Source: JANXMY01 sp964251675
GTDB lineage: Bacteria > Armatimonadota > Armatimonadia > Armatimonadales > Capsulimonadaceae
Assembly (NCBI GenBank): GCA_964251675.1
Contig: CAXUKS010000016.1
Span: forward strand, 20,963-84,962
Reading direction: 5' to 3'
Length of the DNA: 64,000 bases
Shown: positions 49,112-59,300 of the stretch, one piece after another
Layout: every line of letters starts with the position of its first letter
How positions within the stretch are numbered: the first letter of the stretch is position 1
The notes under the pieces: generated by a model
The model's input: the letters and a program-made list of their open reading frames with translations, nothing else
Told to the model about the DNA's origin: nothing
The model's database searches: none
Made by a program: the position numbers and the translations under genes

Positions 49112-50411
49112 TGGACCCAAGAATTTAGACAATGAAATGGTCTAAAATAAGGTGTGCCGCGTGAGGCTCACCACCATGACAAACCGAAAACAATACACCG
49201 CTGCCTTCAAGGCCCAAATCGTTCAGCAAGTCCTGCGCGAAGACAAAACCCTCGCTCTGATCGCCGCTGAACATGGCGTCTATCCCAACCAGATCAGCCA
49301 GTGGAAAGCCACTGCCCTGCAAGAGCTGCCCACCATATTTGAGCGGGGCAACGGCGCACAGACTGCCGAAAAAGCCGCCCAGGACAAGCAGACCGCACAG
49401 CTTTACGAACAGATTGGCAGGCTCACCACGCAGCTTGCCTGGATCAAAAAAAATCTGGTCTCGACCCTGAACAGGGATAAGCGGCTGGCCTTTTTGGAAC
49501 GCGGCTCCCAGGATGTACCGCTTTCAGTGCAGGCAGACTTGCTGACGGTCTCCCGCGCCAGCCTGTATTACCAGCCTGCCGCACCATCCGCCGAAGAGCT
49601 TGCCTTGAAGCGGGCCACTGATGAACTGTTTACGGCGCATCCGCTCTATGGCTCGCGCCGAAGCTGCTGGCAGACACGCCGCGATGGAATGCTCATCAAG
49701 CCGCAAGAGCGTTCAGCGCCAGATGCAAGAGATGGGCTTGAGTGCCCTCGGGCTAAAGCCCAATACGAGCCATCCGAACCGTGATCATACGGTGTATCCG
49801 TACCTGCTGCGAAACCTTTCGAGTGGCTGGCCTGATCATATCTGGGGCATAGACATTACATACATTCGCTTGCCGCACGGCTGGCTGTATCTGGTGGCCG
49901 TGCTGGACTGGTTTTCGCGCTACGTTCTGACCTGGGAGCTGGACCAGACTTTGGAAATGCTTTTTGTTCTTACCGCTGTGGACCGTGCGCTTGTGCGAAG
50001 TACGCCGACGATCTGGAACAGCGATCAGGGCAGCCATTTTACGAGTTCGCAGTTTTACGAGTTCGCAGTATTTGGAGCGCCTGCAAGCCCGTGGCGTTCA
50101 GATCAGCATGGACGGCAAAGGCCGTGCTCTGGACAACATTTTCACGGAACGCCTGTGGCGAACGGTGAAGTACGAAGAGGTCTATCTGCATGAGCATGAA
50201 GACCCCAGGGCCGCCCGCCGTGGGCTTGCCACTTATTTCCAGTTCTACAACCAGGAGCGTCTGCATCAGTCGCTGAATTACCGAACGCCCGCCGAAGTTT
50301 ACTTTGATTCGACCCTGCAACGACACGAGATAAAGCAACGAGACACAGACCTAGAAACACAATGCGTCACACCTTAAAAATGCCGATCCACTGTCTTGAC
50401 AATGGGGTCCA
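49112..50411 (+). mobile_element. IS3-family insertion sequence (defective)
   Basis: 1300 bp. The left end begins TGGACCC...AAGGTGTG at 49112 and the right end, inverted, reads TGGACCCC...TAAGGTGTGACG up to 50411. It has the TG...CA termini usual for IS3. It encodes a transposase in two frames with several lesions. No matching target duplication is visible (flanks TTATAA and CTATGG), so one flank has been rearranged. Confidence 0.8.
49176..50377 (+). pseudogene. IS3 transposase OrfA/OrfB, frameshifted
   Basis: OrfA starts at 49176 (MTNRKQYTAAFKAQIVQQVLREDKTLALIAAEHGVYPNQISQWK) and reads on into the OrfB start (PLSVQADLLTVSRASLYYQP...ELFTAHPLYGSRRS). A frameshift near 49670 moves the frame to GLSALGLKPNTSHPNRDHTVYPYLLRNLSSGWPDHIWGIDITYIRL (first catalytic Asp), LVAVLDWFSRYVLTWEL and NSDQGSHFTSSQF (second Asp). 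A 16-bp tandem duplication (TTTTACGAGTTCGCAG) near 50037-50068 then shifts it again to GVQISMDGKGRALDNIFTERLWRTVKYEEVY (catalytic Glu). All DDE parts are present, but the protein cannot be made intact. Confidence 0.85.
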
Positions 50412-50700
50412 CTATGGCTTGAGCCGTGCGTTTTCCTTTTCGAGTTCGCGGACGCGGGCGGTCTCGCTTGCGTTCATACTGCCGAATCATGTGCGCCAGC
50501 GGTAGAAGGTGTTTTCGGCGATGTTATGTTGGCGGCAGACTTCAGAGATAGGCTTCTCGCTCTTTTCAGCCTGCTGCAAAAAAAGAATGATAAGATGGCG
50601 ACGATTTGCTCGTCGGTGAACTGACTTTTCTGTATTCGAGTATTCTACCTTTCGGGTCAATACTCACTTCGCAAAGGATACAGTTTTCGGGGGAAAGATA
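50412..50700 (-). mobile_element. IS3-type (IS407-like) OrfA remnant with right end
   Basis: On the minus strand the sequence reads FTDEQIVAIL.FLQQAEKSEKPISEVCRQHNIAENTFYRWR...ELEKENARL, the start of an IS3-family OrfA, with small frameshifts. Its outer end CAGTTTTCGGGGGAAAG (50678-50694) and the adjoining GGGTCAATACTCAC are also found, inverted, at 63949-64000. The rest of the element is missing, cut off at the IS3 copy on the left. Confidence 0.7.
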
Positions 50701-50724
50701 AGGTCACCACTATAAGTGTAAATC

Positions 50725-52029
50725 ATGAAACTTCCATATTTACAGACGATTAAGTCGGTTATGCGCTCATTCAAGAGACTAACACAAAACTTGTTGGCGT
50801 TCCTGATGATTAATCACTGGTTGCTCCGGGATACACCTCTCGATGTTGTAAGTATAAGTGGCTGGCTTGATCAAGAAGTCATTTGGCATCGTTTTGACAA
50901 TTTGATCATTAAGACTGTCGTGGTCGTTTTGGCGACAGTCTTGCTCCTATATTCCTATATACAACGTCGGTTGGCCACACACAAATTATTTTTCTGTGTC
51001 CTGTTTTATGTATTTCTGTACGGCGTGATGTCTTTGATGTTCGGCCACTATCAAGACTACTCGAACAATCTCTATGTTGTGTTCATCTCGACATTATCAG
51101 GTCTTCTGGCAGCTCTTTGGCTAAGCCGTCAAGATGCGCCAGGCTTGCTCATTGCCTGCACAGTGATCCAGGCGGCCTACGCAATCTGGGGCGTAAAGAG
51201 TGGGCAGGATATTTTCATTTCCGGTACGGTTGTTAGAGCAGAAGGTACTCTTGGGCACCCCAATAACTTGTACCCTCTATTATCAGTCGTTTTTCCAGTT
51301 GTCTTGGCTGCATCGATCACCCACCAAGGGGGCGAGAAGCGTAAACTTGCTTTTCTGCTAGGGGCGACGCTAATCCTTTCTGCGCTGATCCTCTGCTGGT
51401 TCCGCTCGGCGGGGTTTGCAATCGCTGCCGCATCAATCTTCGTTACATGGGCATCCACACGGCAGGTGAGACCTACGCTTGTGACGGCGCTAGTTGCTGT
51501 TACTCTGTTGGTTGTCCTTGTTCACGGCCGGACTACCGGAGAGGTAAACAGAAAATCCACCGAGCGCTCTAACGCTGGACATATGCGATTATGGCGTGCA
51601 GGTGTACAGATTGCGTTTGATCATCCTCTTCAAGGAGTTGGGCTGGGTTGTCTCGAAATTCCAACCCCAGATGTTTCAAATCAGAAAATTCAGATAGAAC
51701 CGAAAAATTTACTATTATATTGGCTATGCGAAATGGGTGTACTTGGTGGAGTATTATTCTTCTCTTTTGTAATTTTTATTACTAATGCTATCCGTAATGC
51801 TCACCCAGTAAATCTTGCATTTCGGATTCAGATATCAGCAGCATGGATTTGTCTCATCGGAATCGGGTTGTTTGATACGCCGTTTGGCACTCCGGATCGT
51901 TACGCAGGTAACTGCGTATTTGGGTTTATGTTGGGCTTGACTCTCCTGCTTGGTAAATACAACCGCCATGAGATGGCTCGCAAAGAGTTTCTATACTCGC
52001 AGCCACATATAGCTCCAAGCCTACACTGA
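50725..52029 (+). CDS. O-antigen ligase/polymerase-like membrane protein
   Basis: 434 residues with about ten membrane helices. The large periplasmic loop contains RSNAGHMRLWRAGVQIAFDHPLQGVGLGCLEIPTPDVSNQ, the Wzy_C / O-antigen ligase family pattern (R..xW..a...i..HPl.GvG.G). It would join or polymerise surface glycans outside the membrane. The N-terminus includes the soluble segment WLLRDTPLDVVSISGWLDQEV. It lies between IS elements and has no glycan operon around it, so its partners are elsewhere. The ATG is the first in frame after the IS remnant, whose end may supply the promoter. Confidence 0.75.
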   Translation: MKLPYLQTIKSVMRSFKRLTQNLLAFLMINHWLLRDTPLDVVSISGWLDQEVIWHRFDNLIIKTVVVVLATVLLLYSYIQRRLATHKLFFCVLFYVFLYGVMSLMFGHYQDYSNNLYVVFISTLSGLLAALWLSRQDAPGLLIACTVIQAAYAIWGVKSGQDIFISGTVVRAEGTLGHPNNLYPLLSVVFPVVLAASITHQGGEKRKLAFLLGATLILSALILCWFRSAGFAIAAASIFVTWASTRQVRPTLVTALVAVTLLVVLVHGRTTGEVNRKSTERSNAGHMRLWRAGVQIAFDHPLQGVGLGCLEIPTPDVSNQKIQIEPKNLLLYWLCEMGVLGGVLFFSFVIFITNAIRNAHPVNLAFRIQISAAWICLIGIGLFDTPFGTPDRYAGNCVFGFMLGLTLLLGKYNRHEMARKEFLYSQPHIAPSLH

Positions 52030-52381
52030 TTCTTGCATATAATTAACGCTTGATGTGAAATGAATTCATGAGAATTCGTCTCAGAATGCGAACTCGGCTA
52101 GTCTGAGCGGGGAGTGTCCCTGGACTGAACCCTTCGGATGAGACAAACAGTTGAGGTGTGATGGTCTGGTTCTTGTCTCGGTTCTGGGCGTAAGCTTTCT
52201 TGAACTGTGTTTCGTACTCAGCAAGCGGCAGGTAGCCGAGGCTGGAATACAGGCGCTTCTGGTTGTAAACCGCTTCCAGAAAGTGGCCGATCTGCGCTTT
52301 AGCATCGGCGAGATTGTCGTATTCACTGACGTAAACCTGCTCGCACTTCAAGGTCTTCATAAAGCTCTCTGCCTTGGCATT

Positions 52382-52407
52382 ATATGTCTAGGAGGCCATT
52401 ACTTCGT
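52382..52407. repeat. 26-bp hairpin-like insertion, copy 1
   Basis: ATATGTCTAGGAGGCCATTA plus CTTCGT splits the OrfB codon run GAT-AAT-GCC. Removing it restores the transposase frame. 22 of 26 bases match copy 2 at 53178. Confidence 0.75.
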
Positions 52408-53177
52408 ATCGTAAGGATTGCCTTTGCTACTCATGTTGATGGCAACATCGCTGCCCTTCAGCAAGCTCGTATATTCGCCTGACGCATACTGGACCCCGCG
52501 ATCTGAATGATGCACGCCAGGCTTTCGCTCCGTCAGCGCCATCTTCAGGGCCGTCGTTGCCAAGGAGGCTTCTAAGCGACGGCCCAGCGACCAGCCCAAG
52601 CAGCGGCGCGAGCAGGCATCGAGGACCGCGGCCAGATAGACGAACTCATGGCCCAGACGAATGTACGTCAAGTCCGAGACCCAAAGCTGGTCAGGCGCGG
52701 TGATGTCCATCTCGGCAGCCAGATTCGGCTACACAGGCAAACTGTGATCGCTGTTGGTTGTAGCGACGAACCGCTTTTTAGGGCGACGTACCAGGTTTTC
52801 TTCGCGCATCAGGCGCAAAGCCTGCTTGTGGTTGACGCGGATGCCCTGACGTTTTAGCTCGTGCGTGACGCGACGATAGCCATAGCAAGGCCAGTCCAAA
52901 GCCACTTGCTGAACCTGCTGGCGTAGAGCTAGCTTCGCAGGGGCAAGTTCAGGCGCAGACACTTGGCGATAATAGCTTGCTCGTGGCAGCCCGAACGCTT
53001 GGCATGATGCCTGAACACTGTGACCTTGCGCCACAGTCTCTTGAACAGCTTCACTCATTGCCCTGCCTCCTGCTCGGCTTTGATCCGTTCTTGAAAAGCT
53101 AAGACTTTTTAGAGGCTAATCTCGACGGTTTGCTGACCGATTAGCCGTTCTAGTTCAGCGATCTTGGCTTCCTGAGT

Positions 53178-53203
53178 ATATGCCCAAGAGGGCATTACTT
53201 CGT
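53178..53203. repeat. 26-bp hairpin-like insertion, copy 2
   Basis: ATATGCCCAAGAGGGCATTA plus CTTCGT splits OrfA after HAYT. It contains the perfect hairpin TGCCC/GGGCA, and GTATA occurs on both sides (possible 5-bp target duplication). Removing it restores the frame. Confidence 0.75.
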
Positions 53204-53590
53204 ATAGGCATGGCCGTTGCCCTGGAAAGCGTCCTGGGCATACTGCTCATTGAGCTTCTGCCACTTGGCAATCAAGTTCGGATGCAGGTCATGTTCACGG
53301 GCGGCTTGGGCGATGGATTTGCCTGCCTGAACTTGGCGGATTACTTGCAGCTTAAAGTCTTTGGTAAAGACGCGGCGTTTGAGGCTCATAGTTAGTGGTT
53401 TCTCTTTCGGAGTATACCACCCTAACTCTTTGTCTCACTTCAGGGGTGCAATCCAACCGAGACAAGTACCAGACTGTCACACCTTAATTGTTTGCCCCAC
53501 CTAAAGGGTTCAGTCCAAGTTTGCTATCGTTACATAAAACAGGGGGCACCATTAAGATGATGCCGCTGTCACTAAAGGTTGCCAAATTTT

Positions 53591-55858
53591 ATGCCACCGC
53601 TACCACTAAATGCAGAAGCCGTAATTTTGTTAAACTTGCCTGAATCTAATACGCCACGTTGCCTGAAATGGCATTTGGGCTCTTTGAACTTTGTTCTATT
53701 TCTCAGCATGAGTTTGTGGTTGAGTTTGACACTGGAAGACTGGCTTGTCTCCTATGCTAATCCTTATCCCTATTTGGCGTCGGCTGGCATTAGCAGTGGT
53801 GTTGTCGTTGGTTTCCTTTTATTGTTGCTAATGCGCCGAGCTAGTTGGTGGCTTGTAAGCATACTTTCCGTTGGAATACTGTGTCTAACAATTTTTGAGT
53901 TGACAGCCATTAAGGCTGGCCTAATTTTTTTTGGTGCAGTATTGGGCGTTTCCTCAGTAGCCTTCTTCTTGGGATTCTCAGCACGATCCGAGTGTGAAAT
54001 TGTTACAAGAAATATAGCTTCCAACCATACTGGCCTTGCAATCAAGTATGCTGGCTTGGCAATGTTGTTTTTAGTGGGTTTATATTTGATATGGCGCGGC
54101 TTTAGCTTGCCATACGTGCTTTCTGCCACCATGGCTCGCAATAGTGATTCTATTTGGCTGAGGCAGGGGATTGGCACTTCCGGTGAAAACAATCCCCTTG
54201 AAAACAATCCTATCGCCTTCGGCTTGCTGCTGATGAAAGAGCAAGGTCTGCCTATTATCTTGGCGCTGGTTTTCACAATGGTCTGCGCTTTAGCAAGTGG
54301 AGTGGTTGTTTTATTACTTGGTAGAAATTCTCCCGACAGTCTCCGGCGTGTTGTCTTGAGTGCAATTGGGCTGGGCACAATTTATGGCCTGCTTCTGGTT
54401 GCTCCGGGGCATGCGCCTTTTGAGACCACAAGCTCCGTTCTTGGAACCTGGTTACTTGCAATGGCGGTGGCTTCTCTCGGTATTGCTGCTACGCCTGAAT
54501 ATCAAGTCAAACAGCGTCAGGTTAGCACCGGAACTGATCACAGCACTCAAATTATCAACGATGTCCAAACCGCTAGTACTACTCAAACTAGTAGCAACAT
54601 TCAAGCAATCAAAACACCTCGAAAGAAGACTGCTGTTTATCTAAAGTTGATCTGTCTTGCTATACTTTTATCTGCCGTTATTTGCGTTCATTATTCACTT
54701 TATAGGCAGGTCTTGGCTCAGTCGCAGATGCCTGTTGCGGTTTCACTTTCCAGCATTTCAGCGCCGATGCAGGCCGCGACAGTTGCGATGGAGGATGGTC
54801 ATTTTTATAGCCATCATGGTTTTGATTGGGTTGCAATGCACAGGGCATTGCGAATGGACCTGCGAGAAGGCCGCGTAGAACAGGGGGGCAGCACCCTCAC
54901 TCAGCAACTCGCTAAGAACTTGTTTCTCAGCAACGACCGAACATTATGGCGTAAACTCCAAGAAGCCGGATATACTGCCGAATTGGAACACGATTTGCCC
55001 AAGCGCCGCATTCTGGAACTATACCTGAACACGATAGACTACGGGATGGGGCAGCATGGGATCAAAGCGGCAGCAGCTTATTACTTTCATAAAACGCCAG
55101 AGAGCCTGACACTTCCTGAGAGTGCGCTTCTGGTCGGGCTGGTTCCGCATCCGCCGCAGACACCAGCGGACTTCAATGATGGCCGCCTGTCGCAGGGAGA
55201 GCAGACGGCTCTTGGGCGCATTGCCTTCTTCTTCTCGCATCGCTATTCCCAAGCCGAGGTGCAGGCGGCTGGACGTATCCCCCTGGATAACCTAATTTAC
55301 CCGGATAAGGATGCTTTAGACCGAGGCGCGACGGATATTATTCCTGCCACATGGCATGGCGTCGGGTTCTATTTCTTTGCAGACCCTGAGGAGCCCAATT
55401 CAATGGACCATGTCTCTTCCTCATTGAAGCCAGCTCTTGCCGCGTTTCTGGACGAAGCTCACCAGAGATTTGGCTTGACGGGTCTAGATCATCTGGGCGT
55501 GTACAATGATCGGCCAATGCGTCAGTCGCAGACGGCTCTGTCTGCACATGCTTTTGGGCAGGCCATCGATGTGTCTGGATTTCGCTTTAAGAATGGCTCT
55601 CATATTTCTGTGAAGGACCATGCTGATCCTAAAGTTGCGGTGCGTCTAGCATTCATGGAAGCACTGCTGAGGAAGCATTTTCCAGTTGTTGTAGACTGGC
55701 GCGATGATCCACTTCGGCATCAAACCCATTTTCACTGCGAAGTACGAGGGCCAAGAGATGGAAACGGTGTTCCTACTGCGCCAAATTTTTCAGTATCAAA
55801 AATTTCAGAGCCTGATGCTGTGATGCAGCCAGCCCAGCGCCTTCAAGAATGGCAATAA
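53591..55858 (+). CDS. Membrane transglycosylase (GT51) with extensin-like C-terminus
   Basis: 755 residues from the ATG at 53591 (an in-frame TTG lies four codons earlier). Residues ~20-300 hold about nine membrane helices. After a further helix comes a GT51 peptidoglycan glycosyltransferase: MEDGHFYSHHGFDW (catalytic Glu at 401), QGGSTLTQQLAKNLFLS, AELEHDLPKRRILELYLNTIDYGMGQHGIKAAAAYYF and ALLVGLVPHP. No transpeptidase follows. Instead the end (about 620-735) is extensin-like: LGVYNDRPMRQSQTALSAHAFGQAIDVSGFRF...DWRDDPLRHQTHFHCEV, a metal-peptidase-like fold. It should polymerise glycan strands outside the membrane and perhaps trim peptides. The fusion is unusual. Confidence 0.8.
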   Translation: MPPLPLNAEAVILLNLPESNTPRCLKWHLGSLNFVLFLSMSLWLSLTLEDWLVSYANPYPYLASAGISSGVVVGFLLLLLMRRASWWLVSILSVGILCLTIFELTAIKAGLIFFGAVLGVSSVAFFLGFSARSECEIVTRNIASNHTGLAIKYAGLAMLFLVGLYLIWRGFSLPYVLSATMARNSDSIWLRQGIGTSGENNPLENNPIAFGLLLMKEQGLPIILALVFTMVCALASGVVVLLLGRNSPDSLRRVVLSAIGLGTIYGLLLVAPGHAPFETTSSVLGTWLLAMAVASLGIAATPEYQVKQRQVSTGTDHSTQIINDVQTASTTQTSSNIQAIKTPRKKTAVYLKLICLAILLSAVICVHYSLYRQVLAQSQMPVAVSLSSISAPMQAATVAMEDGHFYSHHGFDWVAMHRALRMDLREGRVEQGGSTLTQQLAKNLFLSNDRTLWRKLQEAGYTAELEHDLPKRRILELYLNTIDYGMGQHGIKAAAAYYFHKTPESLTLPESALLVGLVPHPPQTPADFNDGRLSQGEQTALGRIAFFFSHRYSQAEVQAAGRIPLDNLIYPDKDALDRGATDIIPATWHGVGFYFFADPEEPNSMDHVSSSLKPALAAFLDEAHQRFGLTGLDHLGVYNDRPMRQSQTALSAHAFGQAIDVSGFRFKNGSHISVKDHADPKVAVRLAFMEALLRKHFPVVVDWRDDPLRHQTHFHCEVRGPRDGNGVPTAPNFSVSKISEPDAVMQPAQRLQEWQ

Positions 55859-55867
55859 GGGCATCTT

Positions 55868-56272
55868 GTGCGTCAAACCACCCCTACTTCCTGTGGTCCA
55901 GCATCCCTGGCAACAATACTGACGTATTACCTGAAGCGACCTACTACGGATGCCGAGATGATTGACTTGTCAAATTCTCGTGGCGAGGGAACAGGGGCAG
56001 AGGATTTAGAAAAAGCATGCAGCACCATTGGCTACCGTGCGGCATTGTCTAAAATGACAACAGCGCAATTATTGCACTACATTCAAGTAACCGGTGTTCC
56101 GGTCATTGCTCTCTGGCCGCCGCCAGAAAGCCATTGGGTTGTAGTTGTTGGTCAGCAGGGCAATAGCCTGCTTATTTCTGATCCCAATCAAGGGAATATC
56201 CGAATGACAGATCGCGAGTTTTCCCGGCGCTGGCAGGGTGGGGAAGAATTGACAATTCAGTCCACTGACTGA
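55868..56272 (+). CDS. C39-like peptidase domain protein
   Basis: 134 residues from a GTG, 9 bases after the transglycosylase stop. It matches the peptidase C39 pattern: QTTPTSCGPASLATIL (Cys9), PVIALWPPPESHWVVVVGQQ (His89) and ISDPNQG (Asp105), so the triad is complete. There is no signal peptide or ABC-transporter part. As it stands it would be cytosolic, or its export signal has been lost. C39 domains usually cut leader peptides after Gly-Gly; with no transporter or GG-leader peptide next to it, the substrate is unknown. It is co-oriented with the envelope genes on both sides and probably co-transcribed. Confidence 0.75.
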   Translation: MRQTTPTSCGPASLATILTYYLKRPTTDAEMIDLSNSRGEGTGAEDLEKACSTIGYRAALSKMTTAQLLHYIQVTGVPVIALWPPPESHWVVVVGQQGNSLLISDPNQGNIRMTDREFSRRWQGGEELTIQSTD

Positions 56273-56323
56273 TTCGGGCTGTTACTGTTTGAGTCTGTTA
56301 CTGTTTGAGACTGCTTTACTTTC

Positions 56324-59300
56324 ATGCCATTCACACCCCTTAAGTCAGGCCAGCCTAAACAAGCTCATCCCAAGCTGGAGCAGTCTAAGCCGGAGCAGTC
56401 TGTTCCACCGACGGGGACCCCGCCACGTCAGCCTCATGGCAGGGAATCTTTCTGGGATCGACTGAACCGCCCACTAGATGCCGAGGACATCGAGCGCCTT
56501 TTGAGGCCGGTCAACCGTCCACTGGCAGTAAATGATCTCTGCGCCTGGTGGCAATCGCTACGAAGTGGAAACCAAATAGGGAACAGAGACCAAAGCAGTC
56601 AAGCTATCTGGGCATCGTTGCCATGGCTTCTTGGAAGTGCGAACTTGCTGTGCTTGCTTATTCTAATGGCATTCAGCGGGTCCGGGCTGGCTCTCTGGCT
56701 GCAAACGACAGGGCTGTTTCCTCTGCTTGCTATTCTCGCCCTTGGCATCTCCTGGGCTGCGCTTTTCAGAGCAGACTTTCTTAGAGCAGACTTTCTCAGA
56801 AGTGAACTCTCCAGAATGGAACAGGCTTCTCAGGCGGCGGCGTCTTCTCAAAAGGTGGGAGCCTCTTCTCAAGCTGTCAAATTAGCAGCACTGGATGCGC
56901 CGCTTTCCCTACAGACAAGACGGTTCCATCTTCTGGTGGTCGCAATATCCTTGTTTGGCCTGTGCTACCTTCCTCAGCACGGAGCAGAGGCAGCTTTTAT
57001 TAACCAGGGCGAGACTGTACTGCCGCAGTGGCTCGTAGTCATTTTCCTGATTGTCACCGCGTCCAGCCTGGCTTCCTGGCTGCCCTCCTTCAACGACAAT
57101 CTGATTCTGGAGTCGACGGAACGCAGGATTGAGATACTGATCCCAAGCACTTCCATCAAAAAGGGAGGTTATTTTCTATTTCTGGCTGGTCTAGGCACCC
57201 TGATGCTTCCTATCATCATTGCCCTCGGCTGGCGGCCCAGCCTCATTGTGTTCTGCGCCCTGATTGCGGCGCGGTGGGCTGCATCTCGGCTTCTTGGTGG
57301 TAGCAAAATCGGACGTTTGCCATTCTTTAGCCTCCCGGCTGAACCGCTTATTGAACAGGCTATAGTTAAGCAGGGTAGCGTTAAGCAGAGGCCGGGCAGG
57401 TTGATCAGCCTTGCCGCTGGAACTGCGGGAGCGTTATACGGGCTACTCTGGTATTTTCAGGCCGAGCAGCTTTTTACAACAAATCCAGGGGCGGGGCTTT
57501 GGTGGGCTGTCTTGACCTGCGGGATTATTGGGATCGTCCACTATCCGTTCGTGACGACGAAGGAGTCCCGCGCCGCTATTTATGGTCTAGAATCCTCACC
57601 GGGCATCCGGGTCCGCCTGCCGGAACATACGACGCCGATGACTTTAGGCACAGCCCTCAACCTATGGTTGGGTAGACGCACTGCCTTCTCCCAGAAATCC
57701 CCACAAAAAATTGGGGGAACAAGCCTGCAAACTTTCCAGCAGCGAGACCGCGATGTTCAAATTTTTCTCTCACATAGTGTTCAGACCTTCCTGTCGCGTA
57801 ATGTAATCCCTTTGGTGCCCTTGCGTCATTCCCCGGTTGAGACGACTGCGGGGTCAACGGCTCGGCCAGCAACGGCGTCATCGATAACGGTTCAGCCAGC
57901 AACGGCGTCGTCGTTATTTGGCAGTCTCACATTACCCAGCAGTCTTACATTTGCGGCTGCCATAGGCTGGCTGGCTCTCAAAGACTGGCTGACATCTGAT
58001 GTGCAGAGCTATCCGTATCAGAGTTCTGTTGAAATCACCCTCGTCATCCTCATTGCCGCTTTCGCCGTGCGTTTTGTAAAAAATCCCGGTGCCTGGCGGG
58101 ACCTGTTACTCGTCGCAGCAATGGGTTTATTGATCGAGATGCATATTAATGCCGGGTTGCCGTGGGTGGTTGCTGTGTCCAATGCTGGATTGCCGGTGGC
58201 CGCCGTGCTATCACTTGCACTTCCGCCGCTCTTTGCCGGAAGCCGCTCTCTATTTATTAGCGCAGCGGTCCAGACAGAAGGCTCTTTCCCAAAGCACCCT
58301 CTCCCAAAGCGCCCTTTTGCGCAAGCTTACTTTGCGAAGTGGCGGTCTCGCTTTCCCTACGCTCTCGCAGCACTTGCAGGATTTACTGCAATGGCTGTCA
58401 ACTCACCTTTCGATCTTGCCGGTTCAGCGAAATGGGTCAGCATCGTTCTTGTGGCTGGCTGCGTGGCGGCTGTACTCTGGTCTGGTACAGCCTTCGGACG
58501 GCGTCTACTGCCGCCGGCGTGGTCAGCCCTGCCTGTTTTTCTGCTCTGCGGCGGACTGTACATGACTCGCACGCTCCAGGCCGCCGATGTATGGGCTAGT
58601 AAGCCTCTTGATCCGAATCTCCGAACCTTGCTCGTCGGAACTGGCCTTCAGAACACTGCTCTAGCTTCTTTTTCTTCCTTCATCGCAGAGCAGGGATGGG
58701 TCTGCTGGGCGATCATCGGTTTGCTGCTGCTGGAAGCCTTTTGCCTCAGTTGGGACTGCCTGGTGCGAGCGCAGGCAGGCAGCGAAACGCGGCAGGAAAG
58801 TACACAAGAAAGTACAAATGGCTTAGATGGAAATGCTTCGGATGTAGACGCTTCTGGTGTAAATGCTCATGGTATAGACGCTTCTGGTGGGATTTTGACC
58901 TCATCTGCTAAGCGTGATGCCGTGGAACTGTCCGCATCGGCAGCAGCGGTGCTTGTCATCCTCCTCGTACATAGGCAGATCGCCAGCAACACGGCTTGTA
59001 TATGGGTGCTGGCTTTTGGAATTGCTTCTCTTGCGATCTCCGGCTCTGGCTACAGGCCACTGCGGCAGGCACGCCGAAACAAAAAAATGGGAGCCTCACT
59101 GCGGAAGCTCCGCCTCGTGACTGGCGCCCTCTGCATTCTGATTCCAGTTTGCTGGATTGGCGCTCTTTGGGGTGTCGCCTGGTTTATGGCAGGCTCGGGT
59201 ACTCTGCCGGGCGCTGCGTCGTTCGTTCCTTGGCGGTCCGTTCCCAAAACATTGAGGGACACTCTGCCAAGCGACATGTCCGTTGTTGAATCCCTTCAGA

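Larger units (their letters stand above)
52121..53389 (-). pseudogene. IS3 transposase OrfA/OrfB, interrupted
   Basis: OrfA starts at 53389 (MSLKRRVFTKDFKLQVIRQVQAGKSIAQAAREHDLHPNLIAKWQKL) and is broken at 53203-53178 by a 26-bp insertion. OrfB reads AVQETVAQGHSVQASCQAFGLPRASYYRQ, then GYRRVTHELKRQGIRVNHKQALRLMREENL, then a TAG in HSLPV*PNLAAE. It goes on with ITAPDQLWVSDLTYIRL (catalytic Asp), VHHSDRGVQYASGEY (second Asp), and a second 26-bp insertion at 52407-52382 inside GNPYD.AKAESF, followed by the Glu region MKTLKCEQVY. All parts of an IS3 transposase are thus present but disconnected. Confidence 0.85.
52121..53517 (-). mobile_element. IS3-family insertion sequence with ~48-bp inverted repeats (defective)
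   Basis: 1397 bp. The ends TGGACTGAACCCTT...AGGTGTGA.GGTCT (52121) and its inverse at 53517 match over about 48 positions with few differences. They start TG and end CA, as in IS3. The element lies on the minus strand. No target duplication is seen. Its transposase genes are inactivated by one nonsense codon and two related 26-bp insertions. Confidence 0.85.

Noticed and set aside
53178..53215. A loxP site (ATTACTTCGTATA next to GGCATGGC)
   Set aside because: One arm is 12/13 like loxP but there is no inverted second arm, and the sequence is explained by the 26-bp insertion.
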